From Dioscorea cayenensis subsp. rotundata (Eukaryota > Streptophyta > Magnoliopsida > Dioscoreales > Dioscoreaceae), in assembly GCF_009730915.1 (NCBI RefSeq), contig NC_052473.1, forward strand, positions 16,078,100 to 16,142,099: a DNA stretch of 64,000 nt, written 5' to 3'. The position numbers were made by a program, and so were the translations under genes. Positions 1-12,001 of this stretch are shown in pieces; the stretch's first letter is position 1, and each line of letters starts with the position of its first letter. Under the pieces are notes generated by a model that was given only the letters and a program-made list of their open reading frames with translations, ran no database searches and was not told the origin of the DNA.

Positions 1-3000
1 CCGCTCAAATTTGTTATAATACTGTTTAATATATGGTTATAGTCGCAGGCTTGTGATTATGGCAGTCAACCTAGTTAATGGGCGATGCTACTTGATACCG
101 GTAGTGGAGACTGTTGCTGAGTTGAAAGTTCACATGAGTGGACGACACTGGGAGATAATCCGGAGAACACCATTTGCAGCATTCACCGAGATTGAAGCTG
201 TGTTCCAAGAGAGGGCCCTCCTTGATTCTTTGCTGCAGATATATGATGGTCGCACCAACAAATTCAGGATCGGGGAAAGCTTGGTAAGTTTCAGACCCTA
301 AGATGTGGCTCTCATTCTTGGACTGCGTTGCAATGGAGATGCAGTTGTATTTCTGAAGAAGAAAAAAAGCATGCTTTACTTTTGAAGATAGATATTTTTC
401 CATAGCCTACGAGAACCACAGAGACTCCATTAAGAGAACACTTGAGCAGCTTGTCTAGCAGAGGGGAAAAGAAGAAAATTTTGTCAAACTCCTGATGGTG
501 TACCTGATGGGTACAATCCTATTCCCGAACACGTCCTGCTCGGTTCCAAACTGGATAGTTGACTATGTCGATGACCTAATTGCCATGGGACGATATACAT
601 GGGCGCAAATGACGCACAAGTGGCTGATGGAGGACGTCCTACAAGCGGCAGTTCGAGTGCAAGGAAGATGCACCGGGAAGAAGACCAACACAGGGTATGT
701 CAAAGGTTGCTCGGTCGCACTGAATATCTAGTTTTATGAGCTGACCGGCATCGGAAAGAAGGTGCGATTTGGCAAGACATCAAGGATGCTGTGCTACGGT
801 GAACATAGTTACCGGAAGCAAGCGGCGATTGAAACCATATTAGTATCGCTCGAAGGAAAAGAGATAATAAATCATGAGTCTCTGTTTAAATAGTAAAAGT
901 TTCTGTTTGAAAATATGATTCAGTGTTTAACTACTAGACTTAGTGTTTAAATTATGTTTTTCTCTGTTTAACTATTTTGAATACCATTTAAAAACCTGTG
1001 TAAAATGTTTAAATTGTTGGATTAGATGTTTAAAAAATTATCGTTTAGAAACTAGTTATCATTGTTTAAAACACGGTTTTGACTGACATTGTGTTATTTA
1101 AATATGTTAGTTTCCTAAGCTAGTCGCGGCGAATGCGGAAGAAGAGATCTTCATTCGGGTCATCTGTCGGGGGGATGCTATTGTTGCCGAGCCACTTGCT
1201 CGAATGCAGGATGAGAGGTTATCTTCTTCTAGGCGCCCTTGATGCCGTTCACCTACATGAGTTCCTAGGCGCCGGAGTAGCCCCACCCTACCCTGCCCGG
1301 TAGAAACACCTCCTCCCCAGACGGCAACAAACCCTCCTAACGAAGCAACCCCCAATCGCAATGCCCCCGGACGGCAACGCTGCCCCCCTAGGTGACGATA
1401 TCATCGCATGTTTGCTGCATGCATGCCATGTACTGATGATGAAGTTCCCTCGACTTGTTACTCGGGTGGAGGCATTGGAGGGATGGGAATAATCGAATGT
1501 GCCGTCCCTACAAACAAATGAAGCACCCATCATGGATGCCACCCGGAAAAGCCTTGATGCCGAGAACGTGAGTGCGATGTCGTCGGATTTTGACGACGAC
1601 GACGTCATTGGGACTGCCGTTCAGAAAGGGTAACGTTTGAAGAGAGTCACAAAAAGAAGAAAAATAATAATGTCTTTTCCTTTACTGGCCGATGACAAAG
1701 CAGTAGCAGCACCACCGGCGGTTGATCGGCCGGTTACAACGGCAGCGTCTAAATTATTCTAGAAGAAGCTGCAGCTGTAGTCGATACTGGTGGCCAAAGA
1801 GATCCCCATCTCGGTGGAATTGGCGGTTGACGGTGTCGCGACGAAAGTAGACACAATCACAATCCCTCTATAACAAGAACAAGCAAAGATTGTGTCTTCG
1901 GCAAAGATTGAGAAAATCGTTGACGGCATTGTCAACGAAATCGTTGCTTCGATCGAATTGGCTGTCGTTGCTTTGGTCGAAATCATTGCCGCATCGAAGT
2001 GAGAAACTCTTCCACAACCATCAACAACAGCACTTGGCAATGAAAAAACATTGACAGGTGTTGCGGCTGCTGTTGAAAGTATGGTCCTCGCCAACCAACA
2101 ATGCAAGGAAGTGCGGACGGACTTTCGACCGAAGAAGAAGAAATACCCCGGACAGGGGCGGCTAGACGTGTTCGAGCAGGAGTTATTAAAGATCTTCCTC
2201 AATTGCTGAATGGATTCGTAAGTATCAATATCATTTAAATATGTTTTTACTGTTTAAATCTTCACCGTTTAAATTGCTGAATGGAGTTATTAAAGATCTT
2301 CCTCAATTGCTGAATGGAGTTACCTTTTAAATATTTGTATTTACCGTTTAAATTTTCTATTTGACATTTAAATATTTATATACTGTTCACCTTTTAGAGT
2401 CTCTGTTTAAATATGTTTTTCACCGTTTAACATTATGAGTTACCATTTAATCTGGTTAGTCTCTGTTTGACTTTGTCTTTTATGGTGTACCTACAGTACT
2501 GTTTTATGGAAGAATGACTGTGTTAGTACCACACGAGCCAGCTTATACACGATGCTGGACGGGAAGGAAATGGTGACAGACGATGTGATGGACGCGTTCG
2601 TTTGTATAATCCAGAAATCTCTCATAAGAGTACCATATCCATATGAGAAGCGCGCCTCCATCACGCATCCGCTGTCACTATACATGTCCAGGCAGGAAGA
2701 TGCGGCTGAATTGGCTCTCGCTATGATGGGAGATGCCGCGCGTAACTTGCACGATGTTGACATAGTCATCCTTCCAATCATCATGAATGGGCACTTCCAT
2801 GTGGTCGTTCTTGATAATGATAGGCAGGAATACAGGCACCATACCTCTACTGTAAGTGAGGAGTACGACAGAGACGCCGTCAAGATGGTAAGTGCTTTGA
2901 TTACTTCCGTTTCATAAATAGTGTTTTTTAGTCGGGGTTCTAACATCAAAATTTAAATCTCGACAGCGGAGACTATTCGACCGTTGTGTCTATATGGCCC

Positions 3001-3254
3001 TCGGCAAATCGGCCACTGCAAACTATCCCCTTGTTCATGACATTGACATCCCAAGGCAGAAACAGGGAAGTGTCGACTGCGTCATCTATGTCATGCGGTT
3101 TATCGAACAGCTACTCGACGGTAAAAAGCTACGAACACTACAAGCGGACATCCTTTACTTGCGCTTAAAGTATGTTACCCCTATAGTAAAGGAAGGGAGC
3201 GCAGCCGGCATAACTCAAAAAGGGGGTTCGTCGACGGGGGCGAAAAAAGATTGA
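1..3254 (+). pseudogene. MULE-borne DUF1985/Ulp1-type cysteine protease gene, decayed and 5'-incomplete
   Basis: Plus-strand coding blocks read as a DUF1985-like N-terminal domain followed by a C48 (Ulp1/SUMO-protease-like) domain, a combination typical of proteins carried by plant MULEs. The block at 53-380 includes RRTPFAAF and DVALILGL; 475-870 includes LFPNTS and a KGCSVALNI stretch; 1125-1240 and 1390-1680 are further blocks without a recognised domain. The protease core is at 2540-2890 (GHFHVVVLDND, candidate catalytic His and Asp) and 2966-3254 (VDCVIYVMRFIEQL, candidate catalytic Cys). In-frame stops (after SFRP near 300, after ALNI near 731) break the frame. Blocks are separated by segments full of GTTTAAAT-like motifs, which look like introns. 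The gene faces the transposase at 3533-5500 tail to tail. The start lies at or beyond the window edge. Assignment to the Ulp1 fold is good; activity is unlikely. Confidence 0.7.
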
Positions 3255-5725
3255 GATGTAATTTTCTACGAAAGAGTTACCGTGTAAATAACATTGTAAA
3301 TCGTTTAAATAAATTATTCTTTGTGTAAATAGTGTTGTCTATGTTTAAATTCCTTGTTTTATGCTTGTGTTTCGAAGTTAACTTTTAAATAACAGTGCAT
3401 ACATGTTTAAAAACCGTTGTCATTGTTTAAATATCTTTGTTATTGTTTAAATATAGTTGTCTATGTTTAACTAAAACGTTTAAGAGACAATGTCTTTGTT
3501 TAAATATAAACTCAAATAAGTTATTTCAATGCCTAGTCGGTGGCAGTCTCATTGCAAGATCGATAATTGTGACCTGAAGCGTGGCAGCGGCTGCAACGTA
3601 ACTCGCGGACCTTGGACGCTTACGACTCAATCCTCTTTCGTCTAGGACGCCCAGGTTGCCTTTGTGTCACAGGCGGTCACAAATGCAGTTCGCGATTTTT
3701 GTCCATAGGCTTCTCATTGTCGGGTATGGGGAAAAATAGTTTTCAGATTATCGCCCGGTTTGTAATTGTCGACGGTGAAGTACCCGCTAATAAATTGATG
3801 AACGTTGGTGTCTATCTCGTATTATTGTAGCGCAAGCGTGTTTGCCTGAGGATACCATAAACTTGCCACATGTGACATGAGCAACTTCGGTGGCAAAATC
3901 TATAGAGTTGTCTGCACTAGTCAATCACTTCATAAAGCGATTATCGATACAACGACCAACATAAAAAAATTTTTGGCTTTCCTCAACAAGTATCTCTACC
4001 TTCGAATGTATGTCCGGGAATAAGTAGGTCTCCCATTTGTTAGCTTGCTCATGGCGGTTGCATAACATGCACATCAACTTGAACCTGTACAACGTAGAAC
4101 ACGAAGTTATTTAAACAAAGACATTGATATTTAAACAGAAAAAGATATTTTCAAATGGTAGGAGAAAAATTTAAACGAAGAGTAAGATATTTAAACACAG
4201 AAAGACTTTTTTGCGCAATAATGAATTATTTTAAAGGATAAGAACAAATCTTAAGCGTTAAATAAAATCAACATTCGAATACCTTATGGAGTCGACCATT
4301 TTTGTCACTGGTAAATGCCGAGGTTCTCTGATCCATGCATTGAACGACTCCGCGACATTTGAATACATCTTGCCCCAACGTTCAACTCTGAACATATAAT
4401 TCAACTAATGTGACATATCCGATTTATGAATCAACCACTGATATGCTTCGGGTGATGTGGTCTGCAGTTCATTCACGGTATCATCGAATTCTTTAGCGGT
4501 GGATGCCCACGCAATACGAAAATATATGGACCAACACTCCTCCCTCAATGCATTCCCAAGTCTGACATTGGCTTTTATAAAATTGACCTCCAAGTGTCGA
4601 AGTCAGTATGCATATGGGGAAGAAGGGAAGACTCTCGCAATAGCGTTCACAAGCCCCTTAGACCTGTCCGACACGAATGCAATTACCTAACTTGGAAATA
4701 AACCAAGTCCAATTGGCATCAGTCTCGTTGTCGACAATACCGAAGGCGACGTGGAAAAAACCATTGTTTCCATCTTTGCCTGTAGCAGAGTACCCCGATA
4801 TTTTCCAAGGATGTGGCTACCATCGAGAAATAGCGGCGGCCTGCAAGCCCTCTTGAATCCCATAATACACGCACTGAAAGAAAAGAATGGACGTTTAAAA
4901 CGCTTACCGTCTCTTTCCACAATCGCAATCCTGCTGGGGGTTGTCTTAACCACCTTATCCATGGACCAAAGCAACAAATCGTAGCTGGTGAGATGTTGCT
5001 GCCGTCGAGGACCACCCGGGCATGCTCTTTCCCAACCAAGCTTGCTTGTGTGGAATGTGGGCACAATGTGCTCGCAACATGTCCTTCTGAATGTCGATGG
5101 TTTTGTACAAGGGCCGGTCTTTGAGCTTCTGAATCATTCGTGTGCTTACCCATTTTTTGGACGCTTTCGGATGTGACGTAGAGCCAATTCCACCACCGCA
5201 AGTGTGTGACGGGTGCATTGTCTTGATTCTAAATGTATTTTTATTATATTCCTTTGATGCATGAAGGCACCATTGACAGCCTTCGGCAACGCATTCCTCA
5301 GTTACCTGGTGCCTTTCGTTCTTTAGGAATTTGAAGTCAAAATTCCGTTTAATTACAAAACTTCGAAGCGCGTCACTGAAATGTTCAACGCCTTGGAAAA
5401 GTTGTCCGATATCCAATGACAACACTTCAGATTGATCTAACAAAGAAGAAAGGCATGCTATACCGTCAGGGTCGCCATGAGGTGGAACGGGAGCGCTCAT
5501 AGAGTCTGAATTCCTACCAACACTTAAGTTTAAATGAAAATGGTTAATGTTTTAAACGGAAACATAAAATGTTTAAACGATAACTAAGCATGTTTTAAAC
5601 GGGAACATAAAATATTTAAACGGTAAGTAAACAAATGTAAACGTTAAAACAAATATGTAAACAGTAAATAAATATGTCAAACGGAGAAAGCAATATTTAA
5701 ATGGTAACTTAATATATTTAAAGCG
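880..5725. repeat. Five clusters of a degenerate GTTTAAAT motif in MULE non-coding DNA
   Basis: Clusters lie at about 880-1110, 2225-2475, 3250-3510, 4095-4275 and 5520-5725. In the first I count eleven near-copies of (t/c)GTTTAAAt in about 220 bases, one every 20 or so. The first three clusters, in and just after the + strand Ulp1 gene, carry the motif as GTTTAAAT. The last two, within and upstream of the - strand transposase, carry it as ATTTAAAC. The motif therefore reads the same way relative to each gene. A longer shared context (gagttacCGTTTAAATATT-like) is visible in cluster 2 and in the reverse complement of cluster 5, so the clusters are one repeat family. Confidence 0.75.
3533..5500 (-). 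pseudogene. MULE transposase gene, decayed (partner of the Ulp1 gene)
   Basis: Read on the minus strand from 5500. The first block (5500-4955) has a MuDR-type N-terminal zinc-binding region (VAEGCQWCLHASKE, then MHPSHTCGGG), followed after frameshifts by the transposase core near 4900-4750 (PPLFLDGSHILGKY; the Asp of LDGSHI is the candidate first DDE residue). A further block lies at 4600-4405. A SWIM-zone-like block lies at about 4090-3850. The C-terminus near 3650-3533 has a basic QPGRPRRKRIES segment and a CCHC knuckle (CSRCHASGHNYRSC) ending at a TAG at 3533-3535. Several frameshifts show decay. A GTTTAAAT-motif segment at 4095-4275 interrupts it like an intron. No terminal inverted repeats were recognised on either side, so element borders are unknown; VANDAL-type MULEs also lack clear TIRs. 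Confidence 0.7.
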
Positions 5726-5729
5726 GTAA

Positions 5730-6640
5730 TTGGGATAATTATACAATAATTAACTTCTATGACTGGATAAACATAAAAGAGAAGAACTACGTTAACAGAA
5801 GTTAATCAAATTTTATTAACTATGGTTATAACTTGGATTAACATATACAAAAAGTCCAAAATATCCCTTGCACAACTTCATTTTACAATAAAAAAAACTT
5901 TTCAAGGGTATATATGAAAAAGGGTATAATGGTCATTTTATATATATGTTGTTTTTTAATAGATGGTTTTTCAACTAATTTGAACCCTAGGGGTATATAA
6001 GCAATTATATGTATTATTCAGGGGTATGTATGTAATTATTTTTTATTGAGAGGTAAATATGTAATTTTAAAATTATTCAGGGGTACACCTGCAAAATACC
6101 CATTTAAAAAATAGTTAATTTAAATTTAAAATATCTAAGTGTGTCTACAAAACAACAATAATTAATAATAATAGTTAAATTATTTAAATAATAGGAAGCA
6201 TGATTATTATTTTTTGAGTTTATTATTAAAATGATATCTTTAAAGTATATCGCTTGTTGTGACTAAATTTTGAATGCAAATACGAGTGGATAAACTAAAA
6301 AATTGGAGTAGCGAAATTATGAAATTATTTAGTTGCTATTTTAATAGTAAATAAATTTAAGAAAATAATGCGTCCGATAGTTTTAATTTTTTTTCCCTGA
6401 AAAAAATTTAAAGAAACAAAAGTTTTTAAATTTTTTTATAAATCTTAGTGAAACAATAGTTTTTTTTTAAGAGAAATTGGATTAAAAAAACAATAAATGA
6501 GTCACTTTATTGATTATAAAAAAGGAATGGGTCAAAAAATTAAATCCAGTGTTTTTTTTTGTTTTTTTTGTTTTTTGTTATTTTTAACATATCCAGTCAG
6601 CAAACCCACTCAACATGTGGGTAATGGCTGGGCATTAATT
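5730..6640. other. AT-rich spacer
   Basis: No gene or RNA was recognised. The sequence is AT-rich with long A and T runs, for example T-runs near 6550-6580. Confidence 0.5.
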
Positions 6641-6643
6641 TGA

Positions 6644-7506
6644 GGACCCGTTTGGATCATGGATTGTCTCGCGGGAGTGGGAATCACATGCACTTGCTGA
6701 ATCCTTAGCCCATGTTTGGTAACCGGGAAAGGCGATAAATAGTGTCTTTTTCATGGTAATGGGACTAATCGCATGTGGATGAGTGGCACTCCTTGACAAA
6801 ATGGGGGGTTTAGCTCTCCTTAGCATGGAAATGTCTATATTACCCCTCTATTTATATTTAATTAATATTTAAAAATTAATATAATTAATTAATAAATTTA
6901 ATTATTACAATTTAAATAAATAATTATTAAAAAAATAATCATATTTAAATTATTTTTTTATAAGTGTTTTTTTATTTTTTTATTAATTAATTATATGTTA
7001 ATAAAATTTTTTTACTTTTAAATAATTAATTATAATAATTTAAATTAAAAAAATTTAAATTGTTATAATATATATATTGATTAACATAATAAATTAATTT
7101 AAATATCATTATATTTTTAACTATTATTATTATTAATTTTTTTATTATTAATTATTATAATTAAATATATTAATTAAATATGTGAATTAATTATATTAAT
7201 TTTAATTATTTGATCATATTAAATTAAAATAAATAATTATATTCTAAATATTTAATAATAAATAATGGTAAATTTTTATTATTAAACATAATTCATTATT
7301 TTATACAAATGATTTTATTTATACAAAAAGGGTATAAATGTAATTTTGATCATATTTCTCTCTTACTTTTTCCTATTCCTAACCCTTATTCCCTCAAACC
7401 AAACACCTTCATCATTATCCTCCTCTTTCCCCCTATTTTTATTCCCACTCCTCCCTTCTTCTCATTCCCCCTCTTCCCATTCCTATTCCGCAATCCAAAC
7501 GGGCCC
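6644..7506. mobile_element. MITE-like element with short GGRCCCGTTTGGAT terminal inverted repeats
   Basis: The left end reads GGACCCGTTTGGAT and the right end is the near-exact inverse, ATCCAAACGGGCCC. Both ends are flanked by TGA, a possible 3-bp target-site duplication as in PIF/Harbinger-type elements. The interior is very AT-rich (6840-7300) with a pyrimidine-rich right arm and has no transposase ORF. Family assignment is an inference from TIR style only. Confidence 0.5.
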
Positions 7507-7893
7507 TGAATGCCCTAAAATAGCTCTAACGGCATTTAGACAACAATAAATTTTTATAGGGCTATTGGGTTGATACATTGTTAATAGTAATGGGTCATTG
7601 AGTAATATAATATAAAGAAGAACACTTAATTTAAATAATCATGTTACAATTTTGCTTTACACTAATGCAAGTAAAAAAGGGAGAAAAATAAATAAGGAAT
7701 GAAAATAATAACTAAAACAAAAATAGAATGAGGGGAAAAACTTCAACATATACCTTCGAGATTTTTGATGTTTTTAAATTTATTTTATAATATTTTTCCT
7801 TAGTCTCCCTATATATGAATAATAGATATATATATATATATATAATCAAAATACATCCCAATCAAATTGGATTAGATTTAGATTTGTATTTTT

Positions 7894-8090
7894 AAAAATA
7901 AAATCATTTAAAACAATTTTATCCTTACAAATCATTTAGATTTGGATTTGAATTTGTAAAAATAAAATTATTTAAAACAACTTTATCCTTACAAATCCTA
8001 ACTAGAATACATGAATTTGATTTGGATTAGAATTAAATTTTTAAAAATAAAATCATCTAAAACAACTTTATCTTTACAAATCCTAACAAA
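7894..8090. repeat. Three degenerate direct repeats in AT-rich DNA
   Basis: A unit beginning AAAAATAAAATC and continuing with ATTTAAAACAA and ATCCTTACAAATC occurs at about 7894, 7958 and 8043. The spacings are unequal (64 and 85 bases). No gene is recognised between 7507 and 9860. Short AT microsatellites lie near 7830 and 9520-9540. Confidence 0.55.
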
Positions 8091-10312
8091 TCTCATCTAA
8101 AATATGAGATTAATCATTTAAATAACACAATAATTCTAAATCTACTGGTCGTCAATTTTCTTAATTAAAAAATATTAAAATATGGCTAAATAGTAATTTA
8201 ATTTAAATATTTTGGCATGTGGAGAATAAAAATTGAGTAAGTAAATCAGATCATTTAAAAATTGAGTACGTAAATCTACTGTTCTAGTCCTTATCGTCAT
8301 GTAACTTCTCATTACTTAGTTTGATATTTCTGACATATTTGATTTCTTTTTTTTTTATTGTTTTGATTTGATAAAACATTTTATTATTTTTATTGGGTAA
8401 AGAATAATTTTAATTTTTTTTTTAAAATTATAAGTTTGTTATATATATTTTTTTATGTAATGTTATGATAAAAAATAATTCTATAAATCCGACAAAAATA
8501 AATTTGCAAAAAATGTATTGTTATATATATGTGTGTGCACGCAAAAATGTATTATTTAGCTACTTATTTATTTTTTAATATAATATATACTCTATAAAAA
8601 TTATATTTTTAGAAACAAAATTTACAAAATTTTATTGTTTATTCCTTGACATTATAACTTGAGTTATATGGTAAAGAACTTTTTTTCAAAAAATTAGTAT
8701 ATGACCGTTAATTTTTTTAATTAAAATCTTCCTTAAAATATGGTTAAATAGTAAGGATGATGCCCAACAATTTAATCAACTTTACCAAAGATCATCATTC
8801 ATATAAAAATTTAAATTTGTTAACTAAAAAGTTAAAATAATATAGTAAAAGAAAATAAATTTGGCTTAATATGAAAATAATTGAATTTGTATAAATATTT
8901 AAATCTTTTTTATTAAAAATTAAAATGAAATATAAAAGTTAAAAAAATTATATAAATTATAAATATTTGAGTTTGTAAAAATATAAAGTATTAATTTATT
9001 TTAAATGATAATCTTATTAAATATATGATTATTTTTGTTGTAGTTCCTCCACTTTCGAGTGAAAGATATATATTACTGAAAGTTATTTTAGAGTGACACC
9101 ACTCTTATTGAAATGAACATTAGACGTGAAACCCGATCACTTCACGCGCATGTACACTTTCCCGAAAATAAATATAAGTGATGAAAGTCATATCACTTAT
9201 ATCACTTCAGAAAAGTAACACTTGTCTCCAAGACTCTGTGTGGTGGCTCTGGATCCTTAGTGTATCTAAAGATTAAATCCCCACCCAATTAGTCATTATC
9301 TTTGTCCCCTGAAATAGGAACATATATAGTGCCCACCACACCACCTCTATACCTAGGCCGAACTGTAGGAATCCTCTACTGCAATAGGTGAGGCTACTGC
9401 AATAGGAATTCCCTTTCCCCCACGACACCATCCAAACATGTCATCAAATGAAACTATCATTCTAAAAAGTAAATACTTCAAACCATAGTTAGCATCAACA
9501 TATATTTTGCAAATCATATATATATATATATATATATATGCGCATACTCATTTTTATAGATCATATAGGTAAGCAACATGCCAAAGTTACACTAAACAAT
9601 AAATAACATGCAAGTTCAATAGAAGGAATCATAACACCCAACAAGACATTTTGAGAGTTTAACCCTAAAAACATGGAAATCATGTCGTCCAAGAAAATAA
9701 GTCTTTTTAGTTCCTTATATATAGAACTATGCATCATAAGATAATCCACTTCATAAACTTGTTGGGCTAATGCTTCATACCGGACTACCCCTACGGTGTC
9801 TCGCTCCTTGCCAAAGCCTCACCATGCATTATGTTGGTTCCAAGAAGAAGAATGAGAAAAGTGTTTTCAAACAAGAAAGAAAATGAAGGAGATCAAAGGT
9901 TTGGTTTTCTCATTCAAAGGTGAAAATGAGTATGACAAGATAAAAGGGGAAGAACAAACCCATGCTATGGAGCTGGGCATATTTCCTTGGTGGGAAAAGA
10001 AGTTTGATGAAATTATGCATTTGAGCCATTACTATTGTTGGCATGTATAACTTATGATGTTCATATGTTATAAAAGGTCTAGCACTGGTCAGTTTGGAGT
10101 TCTGGAAGTTGTTCAACACTAGGCATTTGTTAGAATATGATACAGATCTGACGTTTCTGTTATCACTGGAACATGTTTTGTTTACTATGATAATTATTTA
10201 TTTAGTTGGAGAAACATCATTGTGGGAATTATTGGAACCGTATGGACCAATGGAAATTGTCCGCAATAATATCAAATTTCAATTTTCTTACCTTTTTCCT
10301 TTATTCTTGCAG

Positions 10313-10800
10313 ACTGTAGTTGTATGATTGGAAGGGGAAGAAATTCATTTGGTGGCAATGCTTATCAGAAAGGACCTCACCGATTGCTCATATTTTTGGG
10401 GTTTCAGTGTCATGCTAGGATTGAACAATTCATGCCTTGCCATGCCGAACCTGAGGTGCCTTGGGAGTTGTGTTTGATCTTGATGAGACACGTATTGCTG
10501 CCAATACCAATGGTCGTCGTTTAAGGATTGAACTGATGGTCTCCAGTGGAAAATAAATAATGAAATGGATCAGGAGCAAACCACTGAAATGCTGTCTGAG
10601 CTCAAATACTATCATGATGACAAAGCTATATTGAAGCAGTATATAGAGAAATGATCGAGTAGTTGATAATGGGAAGATGTATATAGTACAATTGTCTGAC
10701 AATCATCAGTTGATCAGTCGCCCAGTTATAAGAATACAGGACAAAAATATCATTTGGCACGCGCCAATCCAGCGGTGTAATTCTGGCGTGATCCTCCATG
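10313..10800 (+). pseudogene. CPL1/CPL2-like RNA polymerase II CTD phosphatase gene fragment
   Basis: CPL1/CPL2 (FIERY2-type) proteins dephosphorylate the Pol II C-terminal domain with an FCP1-like DxDxT catalytic motif in the nucleus. A polypyrimidine tract and AG at 10311-10312 precede a block reading GEEIHLVAML, WGFSVMLGLNNSCLAM and NLRCLG. This is followed by FDLDETRIAANT, the DxDxT region, then EMLSELKYYHDDKAILKQYI and, after a frameshift near 10653, VVDNGKMYIVQ and LSDNHQLISRPVIRIQDKNI. These match the family's order, but a short segment between the last two is missing and stops and frameshifts occur. The kept splice-acceptor-like sequence argues against a processed copy. The assembly gap at 11002 cuts off the downstream side. 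Family recognition is from memory of conserved motifs. Confidence 0.65.
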
Positions 10801-11001
10801 TTCACAAGCTTTATTGCATTTCTCGTTTATGTTCAACATTTCACCTGCATTCATTGACCATCGACCATATCTTCTGTCCTTTCAATATTGGGTGCTTGTT
10901 TTTTGGTTTGATTCAAACCAACTATAAATGTTAATTTGAACATTAATTTGTGCCCACGTACTTGTAAGGTTATATGAGGAAACTATCTTCTTGACAGTTG
11001 A

Positions 11002-12001
11002 NNNNNNNNNNNNNNNNNNNNNNNNNNNNNNNNNNNNNNNNNNNNNNNNNNNNNNNNNNNNNNNNNNNNNNNNNNNNNNNNNNNNNNNNNNNNNNNNNNN
11101 NNNNNNNNNNNNNNNNNNNNNNNNNNNNNNNNNNNNNNNNNNNNNNNNNNNNNNNNNNNNNNNNNNNNNNNNNNNNNNNNNNNNNNNNNNNNNNNNNNNN
11201 NNNNNNNNNNNNNNNNNNNNNNNNNNNNNNNNNNNNNNNNNNNNNNNNNNNNNNNNNNNNNNNNNNNNNNNNNNNNNNNNNNNNNNNNNNNNNNNNNNNN
11301 NNNNNNNNNNNNNNNNNNNNNNNNNNNNNNNNNNNNNNNNNNNNNNNNNNNNNNNNNNNNNNNNNNNNNNNNNNNNNNNNNNNNNNNNNNNNNNNNNNNN
11401 NNNNNNNNNNNNNNNNNNNNNNNNNNNNNNNNNNNNNNNNNNNNNNNNNNNNNNNNNNNNNNNNNNNNNNNNNNNNNNNNNNNNNNNNNNNNNNNNNNNN
11501 NNNNNNNNNNNNNNNNNNNNNNNNNNNNNNNNNNNNNNNNNNNNNNNNNNNNNNNNNNNNNNNNNNNNNNNNNNNNNNNNNNNNNNNNNNNNNNNNNNNN
11601 NNNNNNNNNNNNNNNNNNNNNNNNNNNNNNNNNNNNNNNNNNNNNNNNNNNNNNNNNNNNNNNNNNNNNNNNNNNNNNNNNNNNNNNNNNNNNNNNNNNN
11701 NNNNNNNNNNNNNNNNNNNNNNNNNNNNNNNNNNNNNNNNNNNNNNNNNNNNNNNNNNNNNNNNNNNNNNNNNNNNNNNNNNNNNNNNNNNNNNNNNNNN
11801 NNNNNNNNNNNNNNNNNNNNNNNNNNNNNNNNNNNNNNNNNNNNNNNNNNNNNNNNNNNNNNNNNNNNNNNNNNNNNNNNNNNNNNNNNNNNNNNNNNNN
11901 NNNNNNNNNNNNNNNNNNNNNNNNNNNNNNNNNNNNNNNNNNNNNNNNNNNNNNNNNNNNNNNNNNNNNNNNNNNNNNNNNNNNNNNNNNNNNNNNNNNN
12001 N
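11002..12001. other. Assembly gap of 1000 N
   Basis: The run is exactly 1000 N, the usual placeholder for a gap of unknown size. A LINE begins inside or beyond it, since LINE-like sequence is present directly after. ORFs called through the Ns are meaningless. Confidence 0.99.

Noticed and set aside
1759..2202. A minus-strand 147-codon ORF
   Set aside because: It is antisense to the decayed Ulp1 gene region and has no domain or partner exons.
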